Assembly: GCA_037039925.1 (NCBI GenBank)
Contig: JAXRKP010000385.1
Coordinates: 75,001 to 139,000 of the forward strand
Origin: Doris montereyensis
Taxonomy: Eukaryota; Mollusca; Gastropoda; Nudibranchia; Dorididae
Reading direction: 5' to 3'
Length of the DNA: 64,000 nucleotides
In this document: piece by piece, positions 11,934 through 20,563 of the stretch
How positions within the stretch are numbered: position 1 is the first letter of the stretch
Layout of the letters: every line of letters begins with the position of its first letter
Notes under the pieces: generated by a model
What the model saw: the letters and a program-made list of their open reading frames with translations, nothing else
The model's database searches: none
What the model was told of the DNA's origin: nothing
Position numbers and translations under genes: made by a program

Positions 11934-14900
11934 TATTTTTATCTTCTTTCATTTTTGACTTACAGTGATTATAAAAAAACAAAGCAACGGTATTACTTGC
12001 AATGAATGGACTCACAAGAGTTACTGACAATTAAATGCTCATCAAAATTATATAAAACTTAATATTTTCTGAAAGCTCCTTTTGTTATATTTTTTTCATT
12101 GAAATTAAAATATGTGCTGTTTCTAAAATTAATTTTGACTGAGACAGGTATACTTTTCATTGGAACTGCGTCATCCCTTTGCACGCAGACTGAATAGAAG
12201 TTAGGGCTTGGGCACACAGAGTGACTAGAATTGTAGAGGACCCTTTGACAAAAAAGTGTCCTCTTTGCTCTATGTAACAATATGCCACTCTTACCTCTAA
12301 CAAGTCATCCAGAAAACTACAAGCAAGAATGTCTTGAATCCTAATGCGGCCGTTTCTCAGTGGATCCAAGAAGAAGAAAAACTTTCTCACAGCCGTACAC
12401 ACATAAAAAGAATAGAAAGATCTCTCCAAACCATTCAACTGAAAGACAAAAATACATTCACAATTTAATTTAATTGTTTGACAAGTTAGTTGATTGAACA
12501 TAAAAATCATATATGCATCTTTTATCAAGGTTGCAACATAACTGTTGATGACTGAATGAAAAAAAATATGAAATACTTAACCTTTTATAAAGTAAATAAA
12601 GACTAAATAAGTCAGTTCGCATACTTGAGAACATGTCAATCCCTTATACATAAACAGGTAAAAAACAAGACATTTCATATGATAAGATTGTCAGTCATAA
12701 TACTTCTAGCAAAAATTATGTTCTTTTAAATAAAAAATTATGAGAAGATAATTTAAACACAATTACCTGTGGCAGAGTAGGAATAAGTTCCAGAATGTAG
12801 TTTTCCAAGTCCTATAGGGGGGAAAAGAATGAAGAATGTTAAAGCAATACTTTTGTATCTCCTCATAACATCGGAAAAACAATGTATTTTAAGTTTTTAA
12901 AACTGCACTAAAAGACAACAACAAATCATGTAAAAATTTTCATCTTTAATATCACTCCACACTATAGAAATTTACCGACAACCCCCTATCTAAATGCTTA
13001 TGACAATGATATTAAAAGTGAAAAAGAACATTTGTATGTTATCGGCACAAGTAAATAAAAGCCCTTCAAGGCTACAGATCTTGGGATTATGAAGTCCCTG
13101 GTTATAATCCTGGCAAAGCTAGGCCCAACATTGTGGTCCAAGGGAGACATGTAACACGCATTTTCCCCTTCGACCTGGTGCAAATGGGTTCAGGCTCTAG
13201 CTTGGGAGTAAAAACCTGCATCAGATTAGCGTCCTGTCCAAGAGGTGATTATCCCCGCGCCCCGCCGTTCCGTTTCACGCTATTATAGTGCTTGTACCCA
13301 TTCGCACATGGGTTGAGGGAACAAATGCGTGTTACGCGTATATCCCAAGGAACACAATGTCAGAACTAGCTTTGCTATTTGAATTCCTGGATCTCATGAT
13401 CCCAAGCCCATAAACTAACCATTCGGCCACCAACAACTTTTATGGGAACAAGACAGTGAGAAAATGTAAGTAATTTTTTTATTCATTACATATTTGCACC
13501 ACTTAAAATCTATCAAATCAGCTGAGATTTGTGACTTACCGATTCCTTCAAATAACCCTGTCCTGCAACATCATATAAAGACAAGCCAATACGAGTCTGG
13601 TGCAGCCATACCTTGCGCATAACATAGTTGAAAAATTGCATTATTGAGATGCGCCCGAATGGATCGCTTTGAAGAAGTTTGCAAAATACTGATGCTTGAA
13701 AAACGGTCTGAAAAAAATGGTGAAAACAAAATTCCATAAATCCATGTGTTTTCATAAATCAGATGAGATATAAAATAAGAAGAGATTTTTTTTGGCTTTT
13801 TGAGTTTAGGTTTTTGCTTTTAGTATGTATATGAGTAACTGTAAAATAGTCATCCTATAGCATTGAAAAGTTTGTAGCGTCCTTGTTTGCCATAGAAACA
13901 GCCGCCATCTTTGATTTTGACCCAATTTTCAAAATCTATCTCCTCCCTTAGTTATGAATAAGATCACTCAAAACCTGTGCAGATCGTCTTTTCCATTCAA
14001 TATCTAAAGAGATTTTTTTCATATTTTGATAGTTTTTTTTTATGAATTTTTTAAAATACTATATATCATGAATGTACAAAAACGGCATTTTTTTTTTATT
14101 TCTCCAAAAATGTACAATATATCAAAATAACCCGACGTTATTCTATTAACATTGACAAGAGGAACCTGTGTGCCAAATATAATACAAATCTTTCGGTAAA
14201 TGGCGGAGGAGATAAAATTTTAGTATGGAAAAACTACATTTCGAGAAAAATGCAAGTAAAAACATCAAAAAGAAAATAACACAAAACAGACGGGTTTCCC
14301 TTGTAGCAGCCCCCTTTTCTTCGACAGTCTCTGGCATTGTTACTAATGTAAAGAGGATTATAAATCTAGGTTTAGATGTGCACTGTTGTGAAAACAAATG
14401 TCAAAATGATCAGTTATTCATTCTCTTGTGCGCATGTTTACATACACACCGTCTCTTACATCACACAGCGATGGGCCAAAACGGCCCCGATCGGTGTCGG
14501 CAGAAATCAGGTCACCTCGGTGTTGCAACATTTGGCAATTAACCGCCAATATACGTGTTTTTACTGCCATCTTCTCAGTCAGTTAGGGGTAATTTACGTC
14601 AACGTTTTGATTGCTTTTACCCGAATGTGCAAAAAACAGAAAATCAACCTTTTGTCCCAAACTCGCCAGTCCAGACATTGAAGAATCTGGATCTGAATAT
14701 CTAAGTAACGATTTAACAGTTTAGTATTTCACCTTGCTTAAAAGCTCATCTTTTATCTAAACCAGCCATTGCCGTCACACCTACATCTAGATCTAGCAAT
14801 CTGCACTTCAGTAGGCTAACACACAATAAACATGTGGACACCAATGTCAATGACTTGTCAAATACTGGGGGATGCAACAGTCTAAGTGTATATAATAATT

Positions 14901-17900
14901 ACGGGCTCATTAGACCCAGCTATGCTGTAAGAATCCGATCTGAATATCTAGGCTATATTCTAGATTTAGACTATTACGCCAATCTAAGAATACATATTGC
15001 ACGCCAACCATTTCAAAACTGGGGTACAAGAGTCCAAGATAATGTGAATGAAATGGCTCTAGATCTAGTTCTGACTACAAATGTAGATCGACATAATACA
15101 GCACAATTGAATATATATATATATCCATGTGAACAAATCCCAGACTACTATTCAATTCAGTTGACTTAATAGGAACTTCTATTCAGACCAAAGCAAATCA
15201 ACATTGAAAATGTGGAAATATCATGACATTAAAATCTGTAACAAGAAGCAAATAATGTTCCTACTTGCACTTGAGGCCAGCCTCCTCTCAACTTTGAGGA
15301 AGTCATCGTAGCTAATCATTTGCTCGTCACCATGAAGCGGATGGGTGTGATGCTTGTCCAGCAAAAACCACAATTTCTTACAGGATATTAGAGAAAAACA
15401 TTGTTGTTAAAACTCAAGCATTCCCGGAAGATCACAACACAAAAACTAGGGTTGCTTTTGTTGTAAAAAAAACTTTTTGTTTCAAAACCCACCAAAGCTC
15501 AACTCACGATATAAACAATAGTGTGATTTCATTTATCTTATACTTGTTGGATAAATTCCGTGCACACACAAAAATATCAACATTTTAAAAATACCTTTGA
15601 TAATAGCTAACGTATAACAAAATGGAACATAAAATAAAATATGATAAAAGATCAGATCTCAAGTCCTATTCCTGCACGTTTATAACTACTAGCTTTTGAA
15701 AACATACATACAAATTCTTTACCTGCAATTCATCGTTATCTAAAAAGTTCTCGACTTCTCCTTTGGAGAAAGAGAGCTCTGTAAAGTAAGAAGCAAAATG
15801 ATTTTAAAATTTAAAACAGTTAATTTCATTTCATAAAGCGTTCATCTTCTTATTATATGCTGAAACAAATACAGTTTCTTTCTTAATCAGTTCTCATTCT
15901 ACCTTCCGGCGAATGAGTTTAGATGCTCCGAAATGGTCTCTCCACGCTACCGGTGCTCACATTTTCTGTTTCCTTCTGTGAAGATTAAATTTCTTTGCTT
16001 TAGTGCTTCTTTGCATCTTCTTCCGCTCAACCGTTTAAGTCTGCCATTAGGTATTTTTACCTTGTTTTAGCATTGAAACAATAACAGTAGAATCTGCTTG
16101 TTCCAGAAATCATATTAACTTTATAAGCCCAAAAATAAGCATGAAAACATTCATCAATCAATAATGAACAATTTGATCTTGAAAGTTGTGTGATTTGTAG
16201 ATTTTTAATTACCTTAAAAGTCTGTTTTTAAACGCGTAAAGGAAATTATTTTTCTTTAAACTTCTGGCGTGATGCGTATTCGTTTTGTCCTTTTCTTCTT
16301 CTTCTGCTCCTCCATCCCCTCTTTTTCCTTTTCCCCTTCTTCTCCTTTTTTTTTCTTTTTCTCTGGCTGTAGCTGATGTTTAAGTTGTCCTAGATCTAGT
16401 AATCTGTTGTAAGTATCGCTGTTTCTGATGTTCCTTCCTAGGATTAACGATAATGTTTCATACTCTGATTTTATCTAGAATTTAGATCTATGGAAGGACT
16501 CCCATAGTCGAGCACACACTATACAATCAGTATCACTACCCCCATCCCTGGCCCTAAAGCCCTTTCCCAACCCCAACCATTCCCACTTGCTCCGGGGCCC
16601 CTATCCGAAGCAAAACTAGGCCCTCCGACAGTCCATCCAAGGCCTCCTATGCCTGGGACTCACTGTGTGCCCGATCAAAGGAGTTGTCCCGATAGATCTA
16701 GATGTGTGATAAAATGCACCACGTCTACTATACTATTTGATCAATCTGAGAGCTAGATATATAGTGAAAGTTGATAAAGATAAATCTAGTCTATGAGTTA
16801 GATACAGGCCAAATAAAATTAAAATCAAAATTTTGAGCCTACAAATTTAATTTTCATACTTTGTAATGCTCTTGTCTACTTGTTTTAGTTGTTTGTTTAT
16901 ACTTTGAAGCAACAACTTTCGTAGAGTCAATAAAAAATATCACAAAACATTGAACCGGAACAAAGCTAATTTGGTTAATTGATCACACAATAAATGAGTC
17001 GAGTTATAGGGATTTGAAAATGAAGGATCGTACTTCAAGCCTTGAGTATTTCCATACAAAATTTCAGCTCGATTGATAATTTAATACGGTAGGAGGCGTT
17101 ACAGAAAATAAGCAGGGTTTTTTTTATATAAGATTATATGACAACAAAAACAGAAATCAATCAATCTGTTTAAAGAAGAAGAAAAAGAAATGTTTCCATC
17201 ACAAAGAGCAAAATACCTTGATTCCTCTCTCAGTTTAAGGAGAAGTGGCTCTTCTTCAGTTGGGAGCTAAAGAAAGAAAGAAACTAATTTATTTTTTAAA
17301 ACTGTAAATATAAGCTTTTACTTAGAACTATAACTTTGCATGTGAAAAAATCAGCAAACCATATTTTGAATAGAGAGAGACAAAATAGACACAGAAATGT
17401 ACTTTTCCCTTCATATGGTAAGAAGTTGAAAGATTTGGTATTGGATAGAAATAACTCAAATAAATAAAAGTCCAACACAAGGTAGTTTTGACAATTTTCT
17501 GGGTTTTTTAAAAGAAAAACATCTGAATAACACCTTATTGCCCTACAGCTTCATTTTTTTCCTTGCCATTATAAAAGAGATCACCCACACATTAATATTG
17601 AGAAAAGCTCTGAATCTGTGGGTGGCGGATATGCTTTTTATAAATACAAGATATATTTATCAAAAGGTTGAAAGAATACAGCACCATAAGTAACATGGAA
17701 ATACATATATGCAGGAAAATTGAAATTTCCTTTTAAATAAAATCTCTTTTAAAAATTAAAGGGCAGAGGAAATATTTTTTTTGGGGGGGGGGGGGGATCT
17801 CTTGTCATATATTGTAATGTAAAACTTCAAAACAAGACATCTATGTGTTAATAACACAACCTAAAATGTTGCCTGTGTTTTCTATTCTTACATACTGAGA

Positions 17901-18175
17901 TTTTACCCAAAAAGCTTTAATAACATGATGTAAATTCACAGACTACTGATTGGACTGAATGTTGAATGCTTTCTTCCACAAGAATACTCAGATTTAAATT
18001 CAAATGAAGAAGTAATGTTTCTGAAAGAGATTATCATTTGGATTCATATAATCTTTTTCAATACCTTTGAATAAAGAATGGGTACATTATGATGGCCATC
18101 ATTCAACTTTGAATTGCTTGTACAATCGAGAAAATATTTCAATTTCTTCCTCTGCTGAATCATTCAACTTTTTTT
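5810..18175 (-). CDS. PPP2R3C: PPP2R3C gene (PP2A regulatory subunit B'' gamma), 12 coding exons located
   Basis: This encodes the B''-gamma/G5PR regulatory subunit, an EF-hand protein that in animals binds protein phosphatases (PP2A and PP5 complexes) and is placed in the nucleus and at centrosomes. Twelve minus-strand exons in order cover the whole family from near the N-terminus to the stop. Diagnostic blocks are IMQFFNYVMRKVWLHQTR, FYVCTAVRKFFFFLDPLR and AIQEQMKIHGQEP. A canonical EF-hand loop, DKDRNGMLSKEE, lies in the exon at 10846-10981. Splice sites are all AG/GT and exon phases match. Exon 1 (about 18 residues with the start codon) was not found and should lie above 18175. Seven exons need 1-2 base corrections to keep frame (eight indels). 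Those indels are most simply consensus errors, because amino-acid identity stays high on both sides. Human protein is ~450 aa; about 430 residues are accounted for here. Confidence 0.95.
6499..6515. repeat. poly-C tract
   Basis: Fifteen C in a row, a likely site of length error. Confidence 0.9.
6775..6910 (-). mobile_element. SINE family B fragment
   Basis: The blocks CCTTCAAGGC, GGAACAGGTGACAATAATCACC and GATGCAGGTTTTTAC match the 3' part of the fuller copy at 41868-42140. The tRNA-like head is missing. It lies in the last intron of PPP2R3C. Confidence 0.75.
6968..7095 (-). CDS. PPP2R3C: PPP2R3C exon (AIQEQMKIHGQEP block)
   Basis: The acceptor TTCTTGCAG precedes 42 codons plus two bases, reading AIQEQMKIHGQEP, DVKDEIFDMVKP and HISLNDLIK, then the donor GTTAGT. 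No indel; very highly conserved in animals. Confidence 0.96.
7441..7602 (-). CDS. exon-like open segment of unknown identity inside PPP2R3C
   Basis: Fifty-four codons with no stop lie between a good acceptor (ATATCTAG) and a good donor (GTAGGT), phase 0 at both ends. They encode EVQEVLNCIMNENLDPGR, LQIVVDLKNGLSAIVNP and LIKHRFTGMLGVDAAFLKD. I do not recognise it. It sits between the PPP2R3C exons ending LNFFFR and beginning AIQEQM, which are contiguous in the family as I know it. It could be an in-frame cassette exon, an exon of a nested minus-strand gene, or a fossil exon. Amino-acid composition looks protein-like rather than random AT-rich intron. Confidence 0.4.
7915..8054 (-). CDS. PPP2R3C: PPP2R3C exon (DYKTYLDFVLAMENR block), two single-base insertions
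   Basis: The acceptor GGTTTCAG precedes codons for DYKTYLDFVLAMENRREP, ALRYLFRIL, DVQHQGYLNVFSLNFFFR and the donor GTGAGT. The length is 140 where 138 is expected. One extra base lies near 7970 and one extra T (coding strand) in the ten-base run at 7918-7927. Without correction it stops after RIL. Confidence 0.92.
8528..8604 (-). CDS. PPP2R3C: PPP2R3C exon (YGTGTLT...VFQECLTYEGEM), one insertion
   Basis: The acceptor CTTTTACAG and donor GTAAGG enclose codons for YGTGTLT, then FLDRVFQECLTYEGEM after removing one base from a run of six A (plus strand 8571-8576). It is 77 bases where 76 are expected. Confidence 0.9.
8713..8800. mobile_element. hAT-like terminus (CAGGGTTCCCACT)
   Basis: CAGGGTTCCCACT is followed by AATTCCAAG...TTTTCCAAGATTTTTC-type sequence, a layout seen at the ends of many non-autonomous hAT elements. 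No opposite end was found. Confidence 0.4.
9425..9559. mobile_element. SINE-like family A copy
   Basis: A diverged copy of a ~135 bp dispersed element: GAATTTTACATCGTCCACCAT, GAGAAACAGCAAAATGAAAG and GGAAAGAAAGAACCTACCA. In PPP2R3C intron. Confidence 0.7.
9962..10141. repeat. (GA)n tract, 180 bp
   Basis: GA repeat interrupted by a G-rich GGGAAGGGAAAGGAGG block. Open frames of alternating Arg-Glu or Leu-Ser across it are artefacts. Confidence 0.95.
10425..10590. repeat. interspersed repeat of TTCCAAGACTTTTCCA type
   Basis: It repeats AAATTCCAAGA, TTTTCCA and TTTCCAAGTCTTG motifs in both orientations, resembling the segment next to the hAT-like terminus at 8713. Open on both strands because of the palindromic character. 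Probably a related non-autonomous element. Confidence 0.4.
10846..10981 (-). CDS. PPP2R3C: PPP2R3C exon with canonical EF-hand loop, one deletion
   Basis: The acceptor CACTTATAG precedes LRDEELSKEMQESNWFSAP, then ALRVYGQYLNLDKDRNGM and LSKEELA, then the donor GTAATT. The loop D-K-D-R-N-G-M-L-S-K-E-E has acidic or Asn ligands at positions 1, 3, 5 and 12. One base is missing near 10926 (136 instead of 137). Confidence 0.92.
11664..11705. repeat. short intronic repeat, second copy at 12250-12290
   Basis: AAAAGTGTCCTC, CTGCTCTATGTA and CAACATGC recur at 12250-12290 (AAAAGTGTCCTCTTTGCTCTATG), next to the donor of the PPP2R3C exon at 12295. Origin unknown. Confidence 0.45.
11905..11933. repeat. 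poly-G tract, 29 bases
   Basis: An uninterrupted G run on the plus strand, in a PPP2R3C intron. Confidence 0.95.
12295..12438 (-). CDS. PPP2R3C: PPP2R3C exon (FYVCTAVRKFFFFLDPLR block)
   Basis: Exactly 48 codons in phase 0, acceptor GTCTTTCAG and donor GTAAGA. It encodes LNGLERSFYSFYVCTAVRK, FFFFLDPLRNGRIRIQD and ILACSFLDDLLE. A degenerate EF-hand-like loop (DPLRNGRIRIQD) is included. No indel. Confidence 0.97.
12767..12811 (-). CDS. PPP2R3C: PPP2R3C exon, 15 codons
   Basis: DLENYILELIPTLPQ, phase 0 at both ends, acceptor CCCCTATAG and donor GTAATT. It exactly fills the gap between its neighbours in the family alignment. Confidence 0.95.
13070..13252 (+). mobile_element. SINE family B, plus-strand copy
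   Basis: Tail-ward blocks in family-B order: ATAATCCTGGCAAAGC (B-box side), GAGACATGTAACACGCATTTTCCCC, GACCTGGTGCAAATGGGT and AAAACCTGCATCAGATTAGCG. It forms the left half of an inverted pair. Confidence 0.7.
13253..13438 (-). mobile_element. SINE family B, minus-strand copy (inverted pair)
   Basis: The same family in opposite orientation directly after the plus copy: GTTCCGTTTCACGC, CCATTCGCACATGGGTTGAG, CCAAGGAACACAATGTCAG, ending in CATTCGGCCACC, the complement of a tRNA-like A-box region. Confidence 0.7.
13540..13707 (-). CDS. PPP2R3C: PPP2R3C exon (IMQFFNYVMRKVWLHQTR block), one deletion
   Basis: The acceptor TTTTTTCAG precedes ASVFCKLLQSDPFGR, ISIMQFFNYVMRKVWLHQTR and IGLSLYDVAGQGYLKES, then the donor GTAAGT. 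One T is missing from the coding-strand run at 13699-13703 (168 instead of 169). With it restored the first residues read PFFQAS and the phase agrees with the upstream exon (AA|A). Confidence 0.95.
13850..15264. other. PPP2R3C intron, no gene supported
   Basis: AT-rich intron. An open frame of 111 codons at 14834-15169 (plus) shows no domain I recognise and runs through AGATCT-type repeats; I leave it out. The segment 13860-14130 resembles the dispersed sequence at 39800-40290. Confidence 0.5.
15265..15376 (-). CDS. PPP2R3C: PPP2R3C exon (LWFLLDKHHTHP block), one deletion
   Basis: The acceptor TCCTGTAAG precedes KLWFLLDKHHTHPLHGDEQ and MISYDDFLKV, then EEAGLKC after adding one base near 15290 (112 instead of 113), and the donor GTAGGA. 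Confidence 0.92.
15723..15778 (-). CDS. PPP2R3C: PPP2R3C exon (RALFLQRRSRELLDNDELQ), one insertion
   Basis: The acceptor CTTTACAG and donor GTAAAG enclose ALFLQRRSREL then LDNDELQ. A run of five A (plus strand 15742-15746) is one longer than the frame allows, giving a false stop. Confidence 0.92.
15880..16075 (-). mobile_element. non-LTR retrotransposon fragment, C-terminal coding end
   Basis: It matches the LINE remnant at 50380-50600 in order and spacing: TTTCTGTTTCCTTC, AAATTTCT.TGCTT.A.TGC and CATCTTCTTCC on the plus strand. That part encodes the RWFGHV...GRPRRKW end of the reverse-transcriptase protein on the minus strand. Heavily decayed, in a PPP2R3C intron. Confidence 0.6.
17217..17266 (-). 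CDS. PPP2R3C: PPP2R3C exon (LPTEEEPLLLKLREESR)
   Basis: Fifty bases, acceptor CTTTCTTTAG and donor GTATTT, phase 0 in and phase 2 out. It aligns one to one with the family's LPAEDE...KLREESR segment. No indel. Confidence 0.94.
18065..18175 (-). CDS. PPP2R3C: PPP2R3C N-terminal exon, probable one-base insertion
   Basis: The acceptor TCTCTTCAG precedes KKLNDSAEEEIEIFSRLYKQ and FKVE, then DGHHNVPILYSK after removing a base near 18101, and the donor GTATTG. It aligns with the KKKSEQE...FTKYY and TIPRFYYR parts of the family. This N-terminal region is less conserved, so the indel position is less certain. Confidence 0.8.
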
Positions 18176-18315
18176 CTGAAGAGAAAATCATTACGTAAAC
18201 GTCATCATAAGGTCTGCTTATAGATCTATCTTAAATTGAATGGATAGTGATATCTCTTTTTTGCCTCTCATAATCATGTCTTAACAATTTAGTTTGACAT
18301 TTTTACACACAACAG

Positions 18316-18425
18316 ATTTGTTTTGTTTATTGAAATTTACCTCTCCACCAAACAAGTGTTCTCAGGTGAATTAAGAGAAAACAGCAAGATGAAAGATAAG
18401 TCAGACATACCCACTTCCCAAATTG
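18316..18425. mobile_element. SINE-like family A copy
   Basis: GAAATTTACCTCTCCACCA and GAGAAAACAGCAAGATGAAAG; the 3' part is lost. Confidence 0.7.
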
Positions 18426-19610
18426 TCTGAACATGTGTACACAAACAAATGTTCAATCTTTATGTCACGTAATATTTTATAAATACATAAAGAGTGTATT
18501 CATATACGTGTGTGTGTGTATTCTTACAGAGGAAAAAGGTAATTACTATTTTTTTTAAACTTACCAAAATGACACTTTGAAAAATCTTTCCAAAGATAGA
18601 CTATAATAGGTCTAGATTCTACACCTAGATTCTAAGTGAATGTAAACAAAATTGATGCAGAATTCAAATGTATGTTTACAATATACAATAACCAGTAGCT
18701 GGCTCTGGAATCTTCCTTGGGTACTGAAACTAAGATCTATAAAGTAGTCACTATTACGGTCTTTCTCCTCTCTGACCAACAATTAAATCTATTTCCGACA
18801 GTCTCTTCAAATTAAAAGAAGATCGCTGTTGCGATCAACAAAAACAATCCCTGAAAACACATTAAATTTCTAGATCTAGTCTATTACATACAATGTTAAT
18901 TACAAGATCCGTCAGCCCATTGGGTAGAATTAATTAGAATCTAGTTTCAACTTTCATGGTCCACAGCTAAAAAATCATCTCTGATCTAAACACAATTGAT
19001 CATTGACTTCAATGAGACTCAATGAATGTAACACCATGTTTGTAAACAACTTTAAACTAAATCCAGAGTTGATCGTCAGACTCACCAAACAAAATTCCTT
19101 CGCATTTTTTCCGAAGCAAAGTAATTTCTTCCGACTAACATTTTGGCAACAATAAAGAAACATAGAAGTCGGATCGGAATGTGTGAAGATAGCTCATAGT
19201 GCCTGAGTCTGAGCAAAAAGTTGTGTCGAGATGAAACAACAATCATTTGGACCCAGTAAGTGTGTTTCAGAAAGTGTTAGACAATGTGAAAGAAAGGGCA
19301 GTGCCTGACATGCAGATTGATATTTTCTAGGTCATTTCATTTTTTATTTGAATACTTGTAAGAAAGTTCAATTGTCACTGACACAGTCAGTGTGACAATA
19401 TCCTAATGGGAAACCAACCAGATTAGAAAGTTTCTGACTTTCATTTGCTTACATATAATGACCATATTTCTATAATGAAATCAGTAAAGTTATCTTATTT
19501 GCATGATAATTAACAGATTTACCTGTCACTAAATTTATCCCAATTGACTGATGTAAAGGTAAGCAAAGACAGTAGATCGTGAGAAAGAAAACATGACAAA
19601 TCTATCAATA

Positions 19611-19628
19611 CCCCCCCCCCCCCCCCCC
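19611..19628. repeat. poly-C tract, 18 bases
   Basis: An uninterrupted C run. Confidence 0.95.
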
Positions 19629-19756
19629 AATTCTCCGGCATTGCACCCCAAAAGATATAATGCTTGGCAGCAAATGAGAGTTCAAAGTGCAAAATTATAA
19701 ATTTTCAAGTAGCAAAACTGAAAAATAGGTAGTCCAAACTGAAACTCAAGTAAACA

Positions 19757-20563
19757 ATGGAATATAGTGCCGGGCGAGAACTGGTCCTCCCAGAACCGGG
19801 CTCCTCCGATTCTTGGTTTGAGATCTAAGAACCGATTCCACTAGGAGAACCGCCGCGGTTCTCAGAACCGCTGGCGGTTTGGCAGTTCTAGGACCGGGGC
19901 TGGCGGTTTAGCAGTTCTAGGACCGCTGGCGGTTTGGCAGTTCTAGGACCGCTGGCGGCCCTCGGAACCGCTGACTGTCCTCAGTTTCATTTACTCTCCA
20001 GCTTCCACGCTTTTCGCTTACCCCACCACTCCCACCCACCCCGTTATTACACACGCACTTTTACTCACCCACCCTCTTGTTATAACGTTACGCCACGCAC
20101 GACAATCGCTTCCTCATCACTTGCCCTGTCATAATATTATTATGCGGGGATGGGAGGTGAGGATCGCATGTCATTCATCAACGCCTCTGGACGATTCCAT
20201 TATCTCCATTATGCAAATTTCTTAAAATTACACTCTGGTAACCCCAACCCACCCACGCATATTAAACACACACACATGACGGATCAATGCTTGAGTGTAA
20301 AGCACACGCACACATCACTTTCCCTCTCACTCTCTCTGGACTCTACAGCACAGCACTGGACTGTCGTGCGAGGTCCCAGGTCACAGTTCGCGGTTCTCAC
20401 AGTTCGCGGTTCTCACAGTTCGCGGTTCACAGTCGCGGCAGTTCTCACAGTTCACGGTTCAAACAGAACTGAAACGGAATCGAACCGATTCTCGTGATTC
20501 TCAGTTCCAAAGAACAGAGAACTGTTCCGAAAAAACTTTGGAAACCGCTCAACTAATGGAATA
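19757..20563. mobile_element. non-autonomous hAT-like element with 8 bp target duplication
   Basis: The 8-mer ATGGAATA occurs at 19757-19764 and at 20556-20563 and flanks a 791 bp insert (19765-20555). The insert begins TAGTGCCGGGCG and ends with the complement of TAGTTGAGCGG: only TAGT plus scattered matches, a short imperfect inverted terminal repeat. An 8 bp duplication and TAGNG-like ends fit the hAT superfamily. The insert is GC-richer than its flanks and has subterminal arrays of AGAACCG/CGGTTCT words (GCTGGCGGTTTGGCAGTTCT units on the left, CACAGTTCGCGGTTCT units on the right), likely transposase-binding sites. No transposase is encoded. Confidence 0.75.

Noticed and set aside
14834..15169. 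111-codon plus-strand open frame in a PPP2R3C intron
   Set aside because: No recognised domain, AT-rich, antisense within an intron and built partly on TAGATCTAG words.
5810..18175. PPP2R3C as a pseudogene
   Set aside because: Introns, splice sites and residues are intact and only length errors occur. The same defects appear in BTBD9 and PARK7.
19075..19163. Possible first exon of PPP2R3C (ATG followed by a GTGAGT donor)
   Set aside because: The encoded residues do not resemble the family N-terminus, and the phase does not fit the next exon.
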